A stretch of DNA of 64,000 nt from Sphingomonas citricola. Lineage in GTDB: Bacteria > Pseudomonadota > Alphaproteobacteria > Sphingomonadales > Sphingomonadaceae. The stretch is from contig NZ_JAHXZM010000001.1 in assembly GCF_019429535.1 (NCBI RefSeq), forward strand, positions 186,001-250,000. The letters run 5' to 3'. How positions within the stretch are numbered: the first letter of the stretch is position 1; every line of letters begins with the position of its first letter. A program made the position numbers and the translations under genes. The notes below the pieces were generated by a model. The model was given only the letters and a program-made list of their open reading frames with translations, searched no databases and had not been told where the DNA came from. This document shows, piece by piece, positions 34,962 to 43,652 of this stretch.

Positions 34962-35768
34962 ATGGACGCTGCCATCATCCAATTGGGACTGGTCGAGGAC
35001 GAGACGATCCAGCTCGACGCCGCCGCCCTCGAACTAGCCGCGCTGGATCACCCCGGGGTCGATCTCGACCCTTATGTCGCGGTCCTGACCTCGATCACCG
35101 AGCGGATCGCGGCGCTCGCCGACATCGCCCCGTCCGCCAGCGCGCAGGGCGCGGCGCTGGCCGAGGTGATCGCGGGCGAATACGGGTTCACGGGCGACCG
35201 CGAGAATTACGACGATCCGGGTAACGCCGATCTGATCCGCGTCATCGACCGGCGGCGCGGGATGCCGATCAGCCTCGCGATCCTGTTCGTCGCGGCGGCG
35301 CGGCGCGTCGGATGGAGCGCGGACGTGCTCAACACGCCCGGCCACGTGCTGGCGCAGATAGGCCCGCCGACTGCGCCGGTGCTGATCGACCCGTTCAACG
35401 ACGGGCAGGAGATGAGCCAGGAAGGGCTCTCCACCTTGCTCAGGCGGATGCTCGGGCCCGGTGCGGTACCGCGCGGCGACCATGTCGCGGCGATGTCGAA
35501 TCGCGACGTGCTCGTCCGCCTGCTGATCAACCAGGCGACCCGTGCCGAGCGTGCGGGCGATCCGGCGCGCGCGCTGACGCTGTTCGCGCGGATGACGACC
35601 TTCGCGCCCGGCAATCCGCACGTGTGGTGGGAACATGCGCGGCTATCGCTGACCGCGGGGGATGTCGCCGCCGCCCGCGCGAGCCTGGGCGCGATGCTGG
35701 AGGTGACGCGCGACGCCGCGACGCGGGTGCGGATCGCCGCCGCGCTCGATTCGCTCGCGGGAACCTAA
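34962..35768 (+). CDS. SirB1 family transglutaminase-like/TPR protein
   Basis: A 268-residue protein of the SirB1/YchA group. The transglutaminase-like half shows NADLIRVIDRRRGMPISLAI and LNTPGHVLAQI; the catalytic Cys of true transglutaminases is not in place, as is usual in this family. The C-terminal third looks like two TPR helices (ARALTLFARMTTFAPGNPHVW; AARASLGAMLEVTRD). The cellular role is not known. ATG 34962 is chosen because the family starts near here; the frame is open to 34857. The stop overlaps the stop of the convergent gene at 35765. Confidence 0.82.
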   Translation: MDAAIIQLGLVEDETIQLDAAALELAALDHPGVDLDPYVAVLTSITERIAALADIAPSASAQGAALAEVIAGEYGFTGDRENYDDPGNADLIRVIDRRRGMPISLAILFVAAARRVGWSADVLNTPGHVLAQIGPPTAPVLIDPFNDGQEMSQEGLSTLLRRMLGPGAVPRGDHVAAMSNRDVLVRLLINQATRAERAGDPARALTLFARMTTFAPGNPHVWWEHARLSLTAGDVAAARASLGAMLEVTRDAATRVRIAAALDSLAGT

Positions 35769-36208
35769 TCCTCCGCCAACGCGGCGGCGACCGCCTCCTC
35801 GTCGACCTTGAACGCGTGCGCGAGCGCGGCGACGGACGCACCGCGGCGGTGGAGCAGCCGCAGACGGTCGAGGTCGAGTTCGGTCACGTAATGTCGCGTG
35901 TCGCGTTCCTCGGTCGCGTGGCCGGTACGCGCGAGCGAGCCCGTGCTGCTGCGCCGCTTGGGCCGGGCGTCGCGCGCGTCCGCCGCCGCGGCGCGGCGCT
36001 GTTCTTCTTCCGCGCGGCGTTCGTCGCGCTGCCGTTCGCGCAACTGCGCCTGCGCGTCGCGCGCGGCGGCGCGTGCCTCGGTCCGCGCCTCAGCCGCGGC
36101 GATCCGCTCGGCGACGCGGCGCGCGTGCGCCTCGCCGCGCTGCGCCTCGCGCTCGTTGCGGCTGCCGGTAAGCGGCGCCGTCGCCGGCTTGCCCCAGGAA
36201 CTGTGCAT
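35765..36208 (-). CDS. Charged coiled-coil protein with C-terminal helix-turn-helix-like segment
   Basis: A 147-residue protein. Residues 15-80 are almost entirely Ala, Arg, Glu and Gln and should form a long alpha helix or coiled coil. The last 45 residues look ordered: HYVTELDLDRLRLLHRRG followed by SVAALAHAFKVDEEAVAAAL, which has the shape of a helix-turn-helix. I do not recognise a named family. The convergent overlap with the SirB1 gene and a low-complexity composition make this less certain than its neighbours. Confidence 0.62.
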   Translation of the reverse strand: MHSSWGKPATAPLTGSRNEREAQRGEAHARRVAERIAAAEARTEARAAARDAQAQLRERQRDERRAEEEQRRAAAADARDARPKRRSSTGSLARTGHATEERDTRHYVTELDLDRLRLLHRRGASVAALAHAFKVDEEAVAAALAED

Positions 36209-36227
36209 GCTTCCTCGTAAAACCAGA

Positions 36228-38726
36228 TCAGATCGTGCGCAGCGCGCGCGCCGGCCGCACGCGCATGATCGGCCACGCGCCCGCGATGCCGATCAGCACC
36301 GTCACCCCCAGTCCCGCGACCAGCGTGACCGCGACCGCTGAAGGATCGGGTGCCCAGGGGAAGTCGAACATTCGCGTCACCACGTACCACGCGCCCGACA
36401 ATCCGATCACCAGCGCGACGCCCGCGACCACTGCGCCCAGCATCGCGTACTCGATCAATTGCGCCGCGATCAACTGCGCGCGCGTCGCCCCCAGCATCCG
36501 CAAGACTACCGCGTCGTAGGTCCGCGCCTCGCGCGCCGCCGCAATCGCGCCGACCAGCACCGCGATCCCCGCCACCACCGCGACGCCCGCCGCCGCCGCG
36601 ATCGCCAACGCGACCTGACCGACGAGGTCGCGCACCTGCGACAGCACGCCGCGTACCTCAATCGCCGACGACGACGGGAAGGGCGCGAGCAGTGCCGCGG
36701 TGATCGCGCTCGTCCGCGCGCTCGGCGCGTCGATCGTCGCCGCCAGATTGTGCGGCACGTCCGCCAAGGTGCCGGGCGAGAACACCAGCACGAAGTTGAA
36801 CCCCAGCGTGTCCCACTGGATGCGCCGGAACGAGGCGATGCGCGCGCTCCGCTCGACCCCCAGCACGCTGATCGTCAACGGATCGCCGACGTGTAGATCG
36901 AGCGCTTTCGCCAGCCGCTCGTCGACCGAGACGAGCGGGGGACCGGCATAGCCGCGCGGCCACCAGCGTCCCGCGGTGATCGTGCTCCCCGCGGGCAGCG
37001 TGTCGGCGTAGGTCAGCCCGCGCTCGCCGCGCAGCGCCCATGCGCCCTCGGGCAATTGCTTCAGATCGGCGACGCGCGTGCGGGCAAAGGCGGTGATCGT
37101 CCCGCGCAGCAGCGGCACGGTCGTCACCCCCGCGCCGGGTGCGACGCGGGCGACGATGCGACGGAACTCGGCCTCGCGGTCGCGCGGCACGTCGAGCACG
37201 AACAGCGCGGGCGCGCGCGCCGGCACCGTGGTCGCGATCGCCGCGTCGATGCTGGTGCGGATCGCGGTCAGCAGCACGAACAGCGTCAGCCCGAGGCCGA
37301 GCGCGACGACCAGCGCCTCGGTCCGCGCGCCGGGCCGGTGAAGCGCGGCGAGCGCGAGCCGCGGCAGCGGACGGCGCGGTGCGGGCAGGCGCCGCGCCGC
37401 TATGCGGACGACGCGTCCTAGGCCGCCGAGCAGCAGCAGCGTCGCGGCGAGCGCGCCCAGGAACCCGGCGGCGAGCGCGGGCTGCGCCGAGGTGCCGATC
37501 GCGAGCATGATCGCCGCACCGCCCGCCACCAGCGCCACCAGCCGCGCGCGCCACGGGGCGGCACGCAGCGGGGCGAGCGCGCCGCGCAGCAGTCCGGCGG
37601 CGGGGGTCGCGCTCGCCGCCGCGATCGGTGGCGCGGCGAACGCCACCGCGATCAGCGCGCCGTAGAGTGCAGCGCGCGCGAATGGCCACGGCGCGATCGC
37701 CAGCCCGACCTCGACCGGCAGGACGCGGCCAAGCGCCTCGGCGAGCAGCGGGATCGCCGCCGCCCCCGCCGCCAGTCCCGCCGCGACGCCGATAACGGTC
37801 GCGACCCCGATCTCGATCGCGTAGACGCGCGCGATATCGCCCCCGGTCGCACCCAGCGTCTTCAGCGTCGCGATCCCGCCGCGCCGTGCGCTGAGAAACG
37901 ACGATACGCCGCCGCCGACGCCGATCCCCGCGATCGCGAGCGCGGCGAGACCGACGAGCGTCAGGAACTCACCCATGCGATCGATGAAACGCGACGCACC
38001 CGGCGAGGCACGGTCGCGCGTCTTCGTCTCCCACCCGCCCGCGGGGAAGGCGCGCGTGACCCGCGCCGCGACCGCGTCGGGGCTGGTGCCTGCCGGCAGT
38101 CGGACGCGGTAGCGCGTGTCGTAGAGGCTGCCGGGCTGAACGAGCGCGGTCCGCGCCAGCGTCGCAGTCGACACGAGCACGACGGGGCCGAGCGTGAAGC
38201 CCTCGCCCAGCCGGTCGGGCTCGTCGGCGATGACACCGTCGACGCGGACCATGGCGCTGCCGAGCCCGATCGTCGCGCCGCGCCCGAGCCCGAGCCGGCT
38301 GGCGAGTGCGGGGGCGATCCACGCCGCACCCGCGGGCGGATGCATCGCGCGGCGGCCGTCGGCCAGATGCACCTGGGCATAGAGCGGGTAGGCGTCGTCG
38401 ACCGCCTTTAACTGGATCGGCGCGCCGCCCGCGGGGGTGACCGCATTCGCCTGCATCCGGATCGTCTCGGACACGCGCCCCGCCGCCGCGAACAATGCGC
38501 GTTCCTCGGCGCTCGCGCGTCGCTGCGACACCGAGAATTCGACGTCGCCGCCCAGGATCGTCGCGCCGCGCGCCGCCAGCTCGTCGCCGACCGCCGCTGC
38601 CAGCCCGCCGATCGCTGCGAGCGCGGCGACGCCCAGGAACAGGCATGCGACCAAGATGCGCAGCCCGCGAAAGCGCCAGTCGAGCTCTCGTCGCGCGACA
38701 CCCCAGGCGAAACGCCAGCGGCTCAC
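36228..38726 (-). CDS. ybbP: ABC transporter permease, FtsX-like (YbbP type)
   Basis: An 832-residue inner-membrane protein with two FtsX-like permease modules. It starts with a basic segment then a helix (ILVACLFLGVAALAAIGG), a periplasmic MacB-like domain, three helices near 240-370, a second set, and a final block ending MRVRPARALRTI. This is the YbbP layout. It begins with GTG at 38726 overlapping the stop of the ATPase gene (GTGA), so both are translationally coupled. The frame is open up to 39569, but that part is the antisense of nothing real and is the wrong frame of the ATPase gene. Confidence 0.9.
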   Translation of the reverse strand: MSRWRFAWGVARRELDWRFRGLRILVACLFLGVAALAAIGGLAAAVGDELAARGATILGGDVEFSVSQRRASAEERALFAAAGRVSETIRMQANAVTPAGGAPIQLKAVDDAYPLYAQVHLADGRRAMHPPAGAAWIAPALASRLGLGRGATIGLGSAMVRVDGVIADEPDRLGEGFTLGPVVLVSTATLARTALVQPGSLYDTRYRVRLPAGTSPDAVAARVTRAFPAGGWETKTRDRASPGASRFIDRMGEFLTLVGLAALAIAGIGVGGGVSSFLSARRGGIATLKTLGATGGDIARVYAIEIGVATVIGVAAGLAAGAAAIPLLAEALGRVLPVEVGLAIAPWPFARAALYGALIAVAFAAPPIAAASATPAAGLLRGALAPLRAAPWRARLVALVAGGAAIMLAIGTSAQPALAAGFLGALAATLLLLGGLGRVVRIAARRLPAPRRPLPRLALAALHRPGARTEALVVALGLGLTLFVLLTAIRTSIDAAIATTVPARAPALFVLDVPRDREAEFRRIVARVAPGAGVTTVPLLRGTITAFARTRVADLKQLPEGAWALRGERGLTYADTLPAGSTITAGRWWPRGYAGPPLVSVDERLAKALDLHVGDPLTISVLGVERSARIASFRRIQWDTLGFNFVLVFSPGTLADVPHNLAATIDAPSARTSAITAALLAPFPSSSAIEVRGVLSQVRDLVGQVALAIAAAAGVAVVAGIAVLVGAIAAAREARTYDAVVLRMLGATRAQLIAAQLIEYAMLGAVVAGVALVIGLSGAWYVVTRMFDFPWAPDPSAVAVTLVAGLGVTVLIGIAGAWPIMRVRPARALRTI

Positions 38727-39397
38727 GCTACCCGCCCGTCGGCGAGCGTGACCGTTCGATCGCAGCGCGCGGCGAGCGCGTGGTCGTGGGTGATCACCAC
38801 CAAAGTCGCGCCCAATGCCGCCTGCCGCGCGAACAGCAGGTCCATCACCGCAGCCCCCGTCGCGGTATCCAGATTGCCGGTCGGCTCGTCCGCGAACACG
38901 ATCGGCGGGCGCGGCGCGAGCGCGCGCGCGATCGCGACGCGCTGCTGCTCGCCGCCCGACATCTGCGCGGAATAATGGTCGAGCCGGTGCGCGAGCCCGA
39001 CTGCGGCCAGCTCCTCGCTCGCGCGGTCCCACGCGTCGGCGACGCCCGCGAGTTCGAGCGGTACCGCGACATTCGCGCGCGCGGTCATGGTGGGGAGCAG
39101 GTGAAAGGCCTGGAGCACGATCCCGATCCGCCCGCGCCGCGCGCGTGCTAGTTCGTCCTCGCCGAGCGCGCCGAAATCGAGCCCGTCGACGATCACGCTG
39201 CCGCCGCTCGCGCGTTCCAGCCCGGTCAGCACCGCCATCAGCGATGATTTCCCCGAGCCCGATGCCCCCAGCAGCGCGACGCTTTCGCCGCGGGCAACGC
39301 GCAGCGAGATGCCGCGCAACACCGGTGTCTCGCTCAGCGTCAAGGTGACATCGCGCGCGTCGATCACCATAGAAGTCGTGTCGGTGTCGGTCGCCAT
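38723..39397 (-). CDS. ybbA: ABC transporter ATP-binding protein (YbbA type)
   Basis: A 224-residue LolD/MacB-class ATPase. Walker A is GASGSGKSS, the signature motif is MSGGEQQRVAIARAL, Walker B is PIVFADEPTGNLD and the switch His is in VVITHDHALAARC. It would power the FtsX-like partner encoded immediately after it. With tesA on the opposite strand this is the same arrangement as E. coli tesA-ybbA-ybbP. The ATG at 39397 overlaps that of tesA; a later ATG at 39370 also fits the family and would leave room for promoters. Confidence 0.93.
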   Translation of the reverse strand: MATDTDTTSMVIDARDVTLTLSETPVLRGISLRVARGESVALLGASGSGKSSLMAVLTGLERASGGSVIVDGLDFGALGEDELARARRGRIGIVLQAFHLLPTMTARANVAVPLELAGVADAWDRASEELAAVGLAHRLDHYSAQMSGGEQQRVAIARALAPRPPIVFADEPTGNLDTATGAAVMDLLFARQAALGATLVVITHDHALAARCDRTVTLADGRVA

Positions 39398-40139
39398 GAG
39401 GAAAACGCCCTTGTTCCCAGCCAAGTCGGTGACGCGCAGCGCGGCCGCCATGCTCGCCGCCATGTCGGTGGCAGGTTGTGAGCGTCAAGCCTCCACTCCC
39501 ACGCCTGCTGCAAGTGACGTGGCTAACGACGCGAACGCGGCGGCCCCCGCCGAAGTCCCGCGCCCGCAAGGCTCCGAGCGCGTCGTGCTCGCCTTCGGCG
39601 ACAGCCTCTACGCGGGTTACGGGCTCGGCCGCGGGCAGAGCCTGCCCGACGCGGTCCAGGCGCGCCTGCGCCGTGCCGGCATCAACGCGACGCTCGTCAA
39701 CGCGGGCGTCTCAGGCGATACCAGTGCGGCGGGGCGGCAGCGGCTCGCCTTCGTGCTCGACCAGCAGAAGCGCGCGCCTGACCTCGTGATGCTCGGACTC
39801 GGCGGCAACGACGTGCTGCGGCAGATCGCGCCTGAGGAGACGCGCGCGAACATGGTCGCGATGCTCGACGAATTGAAGCGCCGCAAGCTGCCGGTCTTAC
39901 TGACGGGGATGCGCGCGCCCCCCAATCTCGGCCCCGGCTACGTGGCCGCGTTCGACACGATCTGGCCCGATCTCGCGCGGCGCTACGACGGCTCGCTCTA
40001 CCCCTTCATCCTCGACGGCGTGATCGGCGACCCGGTGCTGATGCAGGGCGACCGCGTCCACCCCAATGCGCGCGGGGTCGAACGCATCGCCGACCGCTTA
40101 GCGCCGTTGGTCGAACGGGCACTTGTGCCCGCGCGCTGA
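39396..40139 (+). CDS. tesA: Arylesterase / lysophospholipase, GDSL type, probable lipoprotein
   Basis: A 247-residue SGNH hydrolase. The signal peptide ends in a lipobox, SVAGC at about residue 28, followed by a Pro/Ala/Asp linker, so it is probably lipid-anchored rather than free in the periplasm. The catalytic Ser is in LAFGDSLYAGYG, then GVSGDT, LGLGGND and the Asp/His pair in GDRVHPNARG. Such enzymes cleave acyl thioesters and arylesters. The divergent ybbA-ybbP genes match the conserved tesA neighbourhood. Start codons overlap in a CATG at 39395-39398. Confidence 0.9.
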   Translation: MRKTPLFPAKSVTRSAAAMLAAMSVAGCERQASTPTPAASDVANDANAAAPAEVPRPQGSERVVLAFGDSLYAGYGLGRGQSLPDAVQARLRRAGINATLVNAGVSGDTSAAGRQRLAFVLDQQKRAPDLVMLGLGGNDVLRQIAPEETRANMVAMLDELKRRKLPVLLTGMRAPPNLGPGYVAAFDTIWPDLARRYDGSLYPFILDGVIGDPVLMQGDRVHPNARGVERIADRLAPLVERALVPAR

Positions 40140-40203
40140 TGCGTCGGCCATTGTCGCGCCGCGCGTGGCCGTGCACTACGGATGCGTGAGGGGAGGGACC
40201 TAA

Positions 40204-41193
40204 TTGCGTTCGACGATCAAGGACGTGTCGGAACGCGCGGGCGTATCGATCAAGACGGTCAGCCGCGTGCTCAACAAGGAACGCTACGTCGGCGCCGCCA
40301 CGCGTGAGCGGGTCGAGGAGGCGGTGCGCGCGCTCAATTTCCGCCCCAGCCTCGCCGCGCGCTCGCTCGCCGGGCGGCGCAGTTTCCAGATCGGGCTGAT
40401 CTGCGACAATCCCAGCCCCGCCTACGTATACGCGATGCAGACCGGCATCCGCGATCGCTGCGAGGCGGACGGCGTCCGCATGATCGCGCAGCCGTACGAC
40501 CGAAACTCGGGACGGTTGCTCGAGGAGGTCGAGGCGCTGGTCGCGACCAGCCACCTCGACGGGCTGATCCTGACCCCGCCAGTCAGCGATCACGACGACG
40601 TGCTCGATTTCCTGAAGGAACGCGGCGTCCGCGTCGTGCGCGTCTCGCCCGGACGCCGGCCCGAGGCGAGCGCCGCCGTCTTCATCGACAACCGCGCCGC
40701 CGCGGCCGAGCTGACGCGGCACCTGCTGTCGCTCGGCCATCGGCGCATCGGGCATATCGTCGGGCAGCGTGATTTCGCGACCAGCGCGCAGCGGCGCGAG
40801 GGGTATTTGGCGGCGCTCGCCGAAGCGGGGATCGCACCCGAACCCGAATTGATCGAGCAGGGCGACTTCGATTTCGCGAGCGGCGCGCGCGCGGCCGAGG
40901 CGATGCTGTCGCTTCCCCGACCGCCGAGCGCGATCTTCGCGGCCTCCGATGACATGGCGGCGGGCGCGCTCGCTGCCGCGCACCGGCGCGGGGTCAAGGT
41001 GCCCGGCGCGGTCGCGATCGCGGGCTTCGGCGACGATCCGCTCGCGAGCTATGTCTGGCCGCCGCTCACGACGATGCGCCAGCCGGTGCGCGACCTCGCC
41101 TGGAACGCCGCCGACCTGCTGCTCGCGCCCGAAGAGACGTTTGAGCAGCGCGAACTGCCCCACGCGCTGATGGTGCGCGATTCGACGGGCTAG
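40204..41193 (+). CDS. LacI family transcriptional regulator of the sulfonate cluster
   Basis: A 329-residue LacI/GalR repressor: N-terminal helix-turn-helix with TIKDVSERAGVSIKTVSRVL, a hinge helix (PSLAARSLAG), then a periplasmic-binding-like ligand domain with HRRIGHIVGQRDF, IFAASDDMAAGAL and GFGDDPLASYVWPPLTTMRQ. It starts with TTG preceded by a strong GGGGAGGGA ribosome-binding site. It sits at the edge of the transport and enzyme cluster to the right, where three LacI-type palindromes are found; it is the likely binder. Its ligand is expected to be a sugar or a derivative. Its stop overlaps that of the convergent exporter gene (CTAG). Confidence 0.93.
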   Translation: MRSTIKDVSERAGVSIKTVSRVLNKERYVGAATRERVEEAVRALNFRPSLAARSLAGRRSFQIGLICDNPSPAYVYAMQTGIRDRCEADGVRMIAQPYDRNSGRLLEEVEALVATSHLDGLILTPPVSDHDDVLDFLKERGVRVVRVSPGRRPEASAAVFIDNRAAAAELTRHLLSLGHRRIGHIVGQRDFATSAQRREGYLAALAEAGIAPEPELIEQGDFDFASGARAAEAMLSLPRPPSAIFAASDDMAAGALAAAHRRGVKVPGAVAIAGFGDDPLASYVWPPLTTMRQPVRDLAWNAADLLLAPEETFEQRELPHALMVRDSTG

Positions 41194-42236
41194 CCGATCA
41201 GGAACACCGCCGCGGCGAGCGTGAGCAGGAACGCGCACAGCGTCGAGGCGGCGATCACCAGCATCGGGCGCGGCCCGGCCTCGAGCAGTTGCGGCAGCGG
41301 CGACCGGATCGCGGTTGCGGTGACCGCGGCGGCGAGCAGCGCGGCGGCGACGCGCTCGGCGGTGCCGGTGACGATCGCGGGGATCACGCCGGTCGAATTG
41401 ACGCCCGCCAGCACGAAGAAACCGACGACGAACCACGGCAGTCCCTGCCGTTTGCCCGACGTTTCACCACGCGGCAGGAACATCGCGACGATCGCGAGCA
41501 CGGGGGCGAGCAGCGCGACACGCGTCAGCTTGACGATCGCGGCGATCTGCCCGGCGGCGTCCGAATAAGAATAGCCCGCCCCCAGCGCCTGCGCGACGTC
41601 GTGGATCGACGCGCCGAGCAGGAACCCGGCCTTCAAATCGCTCATGTGGAGCGCGTGCGCCACGAACGGGTAGGTGACCATCGCCAGCGCGCTCAGTGCC
41701 GAGATACCGACCAGCACCAGTGTCAGCTGCGCCTGGCTCGCGCGGCGTTCGCCCAGCGTCGTCGCCAGCGCCATCGCCGCACTCGCGCCGCAGATCGCGA
41801 CCGCGCCGCCCGCCAGCGTTCCGAACGCCGCGTCGAAGCCTAATCTGCGCCCGATCAGCACGCCGCAGCCGATCGTCAACGCGACGATCACGAGCACCGC
41901 GAGCAACGCGACCGGTCCCAGCGCCACGATCTGCCCGAAGGTGACGCGTAGTCCCACCAGCACGATCCCCCAGCGCAGCAGCGAGCGCGACGCGAACCCC
42001 AGCCCCGGCGTCAACCGTCCGTCGGCCGACAGGAAGTTGAGCGCCAGACCGATCAGCAGCGCCATCAGCGTCAGCGGCGCGCCGTAATGGTCGGAGATGA
42101 ATCCCGCCGCCAGCGTACCCGCCGCGACGATGACGAGCCCAGGCAGATGGTCGCGCCACGTCGCCGTGGGACTGGGTTCGAGATCGCCGTACAGGTCGGC
42201 CGCCATCGGCAGGGTGCCAGAACGTGTAGCCGCCAT
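41190..42236 (-). CDS. YeiH family putative sulfate/sulfite exporter
   Basis: A 348-residue polytopic membrane protein of the UPF0324/YeiH family (putative sulfate exporter). About ten hydrophobic segments are visible, with the family motifs LAGGAVAICGASAAMA and GASIHDVAQALG. Related proteins occur beside taurine and other sulfonate degradation genes, where they are thought to export the released sulfite or sulfate. Here it is divergent from the MFS gene with a shared LacI-type operator at 42289, so it should be co-induced with the desulfonating enzymes. ATG 42236 or 42206 could be the start. Confidence 0.87.
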   Translation of the reverse strand: MAATRSGTLPMAADLYGDLEPSPTATWRDHLPGLVIVAAGTLAAGFISDHYGAPLTLMALLIGLALNFLSADGRLTPGLGFASRSLLRWGIVLVGLRVTFGQIVALGPVALLAVLVIVALTIGCGVLIGRRLGFDAAFGTLAGGAVAICGASAAMALATTLGERRASQAQLTLVLVGISALSALAMVTYPFVAHALHMSDLKAGFLLGASIHDVAQALGAGYSYSDAAGQIAAIVKLTRVALLAPVLAIVAMFLPRGETSGKRQGLPWFVVGFFVLAGVNSTGVIPAIVTGTAERVAAALLAAAVTATAIRSPLPQLLEAGPRPMLVIAASTLCAFLLTLAAAVFLIG

Positions 42237-42288
42237 CGTCGATCCCAGTGCTAGAGTGCCACAGGGACTAGCCTAAGCGAGCACACTC

Positions 42289-42302
42289 TGACAACGTTGT
42301 CG
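42289..42302. promoter_or_regulatory. LacI-type operator 1 (yeiH / MFS divergent promoter)
   Basis: TGACAACGTTGTCG is a CG-centred palindrome with 13 of 14 positions matching TGACAACGTTGTCA. It lies 22 bases before the MFS start and 53 bases before the exporter start, in the only gap between these divergent genes. Confidence 0.7.
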
Positions 42303-42323
42303 TTAAACAAGCGGGAGAGGGCT

Positions 42324-43592
42324 GTGGCGGTGGACGGCGTTGCCGGCGGAACGGCAAGTGGGGCGGGCAATCGCGCGCGGTGGATCATCGTGGCGATGGT
42401 GTTCGTCGCGATCATGCTCAATTACGTCGACCGGCAAATCCTAGCGCTACTCAAACCCACGCTCGAGGCCGAGTTCCGCTGGTCGGATCAGGATTACGCC
42501 AACATGGGCACCGCGTTCCAGGTCGCGACCGCGTTCGCCTTCCTTGGCACCGGCTGGTTCATCGACCGTGTGGGCTTGCGTCGCGGATTCGGGATCGGCG
42601 TCGGCGTGTGGAGCCTCGCGGGGATGGCGCACGCGTTCGCGACCACGGTGACGGGCTTCCTCGGCGCGCGCGTCGTGCTCGGCGTCGCCGAATCGATCGG
42701 GACGCCCGCCGCGGTGAAATCGGCCGCGACCTATTTCAACCACCGCGACCGGCAGATCGCACTCGGCATCGGCAACACCGCGCCCAATGTCGGTGCGGTG
42801 CTGACCCCGGCCTTGATCCCGCCGCTCGCGGTCGCATTCGGGTGGCAGGCGGCGTTCCTGCTCGCGGGCGGGCTCGGGCTCGTCTGGGTCGCGGTCTGGT
42901 TCGCGCTGCGCGTGAAGCCCGTCGCGCTCGACGCGGTCGCGGCGGCGCCGATCCGCTGGGGTGACATCTTACGCAGCCGCCGCACGCTCGCGATCGCGGT
43001 CGCCAAGGTGCTGTCCGATCAGGTGTGGTTCTTCATGCTGCTGTGGCTGCCCGACCTGTTCCACCGCCTGTTCGGGTTGCAGCAGGGCACGCTCGGCTGG
43101 CCCATCGCCCTGACCTACGGCCTCGCCGCGATGGGCGCGATCAGCGGCGGCGTGCTGCCCGCGCGACTGATGGCGCGCGGGTGGAGCGTCAACGCCGCGC
43201 GCAAGTCGGCGCTGCTCCTCTACGCGTTGCTCGTCACCCCGGTCCCGCTCGTCATGTCGGTCGACAGCCCGTGGTCGGCGGCACTGCTGCTCGGGCTCGG
43301 ACTGTTCGCGCACCAGGGGTTCTCGACCAACATCTTCGGGTTAGCAACCGACGTAACGCCCGCGCGCGCGGTCGGCTCGACGATCGGGATCGCGGCGTTC
43401 TGCGGTAACCTGGGCTCGATCGGGATGATCCAGTTCCAGGCATGGGCGCTCGCGCACGGGCTCGGCTACACCCCCGCGCTCGTCATCTGCGCGACATCGT
43501 ACCTCTTGGCGCTGGGCTTCATTCAGCTGCTGATCCCGCGTATCGTCGCCGTCGAGCAGGACGGCGACGCGCCCGCGATCATCGCGCACTGA
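42324..43592 (+). CDS. MFS transporter, anion:cation symporter type
   Basis: A 422-residue major facilitator with 12 predicted helices. The first-loop motif region reads YVDRQILALLKPTLEAEF, and WFIDRVGLRRGFGIGVGVWS follows; these are typical of the anion:cation symporter group that takes up hexuronates and other sugar acids. An anionic sulfosugar would suit such a carrier. GTG 42324 has a GGGAGAGGG ribosome-binding site just upstream; the TTG at 42297 would place the start inside the operator. It is followed by a strong terminator. Confidence 0.87.
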   Translation: MAVDGVAGGTASGAGNRARWIIVAMVFVAIMLNYVDRQILALLKPTLEAEFRWSDQDYANMGTAFQVATAFAFLGTGWFIDRVGLRRGFGIGVGVWSLAGMAHAFATTVTGFLGARVVLGVAESIGTPAAVKSAATYFNHRDRQIALGIGNTAPNVGAVLTPALIPPLAVAFGWQAAFLLAGGLGLVWVAVWFALRVKPVALDAVAAAPIRWGDILRSRRTLAIAVAKVLSDQVWFFMLLWLPDLFHRLFGLQQGTLGWPIALTYGLAAMGAISGGVLPARLMARGWSVNAARKSALLLYALLVTPVPLVMSVDSPWSAALLLGLGLFAHQGFSTNIFGLATDVTPARAVGSTIGIAAFCGNLGSIGMIQFQAWALAHGLGYTPALVICATSYLLALGFIQLLIPRIVAVEQDGDAPAIIAH

Positions 43593-43603
43593 CGCGGGAC
43601 ACG

Positions 43604-43638
43604 AAAAAGCCGGTGAGGTCGCCCCTCGCCGGCTTTTT
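43604..43638 (+). terminator. Bidirectional rho-independent terminator
   Basis: AAAAAGCCGG and CCGGCTTTTT flank an inner GAGG/CCTC pairing. The stem has an A-run on one side and T-run on the other, so it can end both the MFS transcript and the convergent TonB receptor transcript. Confidence 0.88.
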
Positions 43639-43652
43639 CTTATGGGCGTTGT

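Noticed and set aside
38727..39569. Upstream extension of the FtsX permease frame (open from 36228 to 39569)
   Set aside because: The first 281 codons are Arg/Ala-rich and lie in the wrong frame of the ATPase gene, which has full ABC motifs. The permease begins at GTG 38726.
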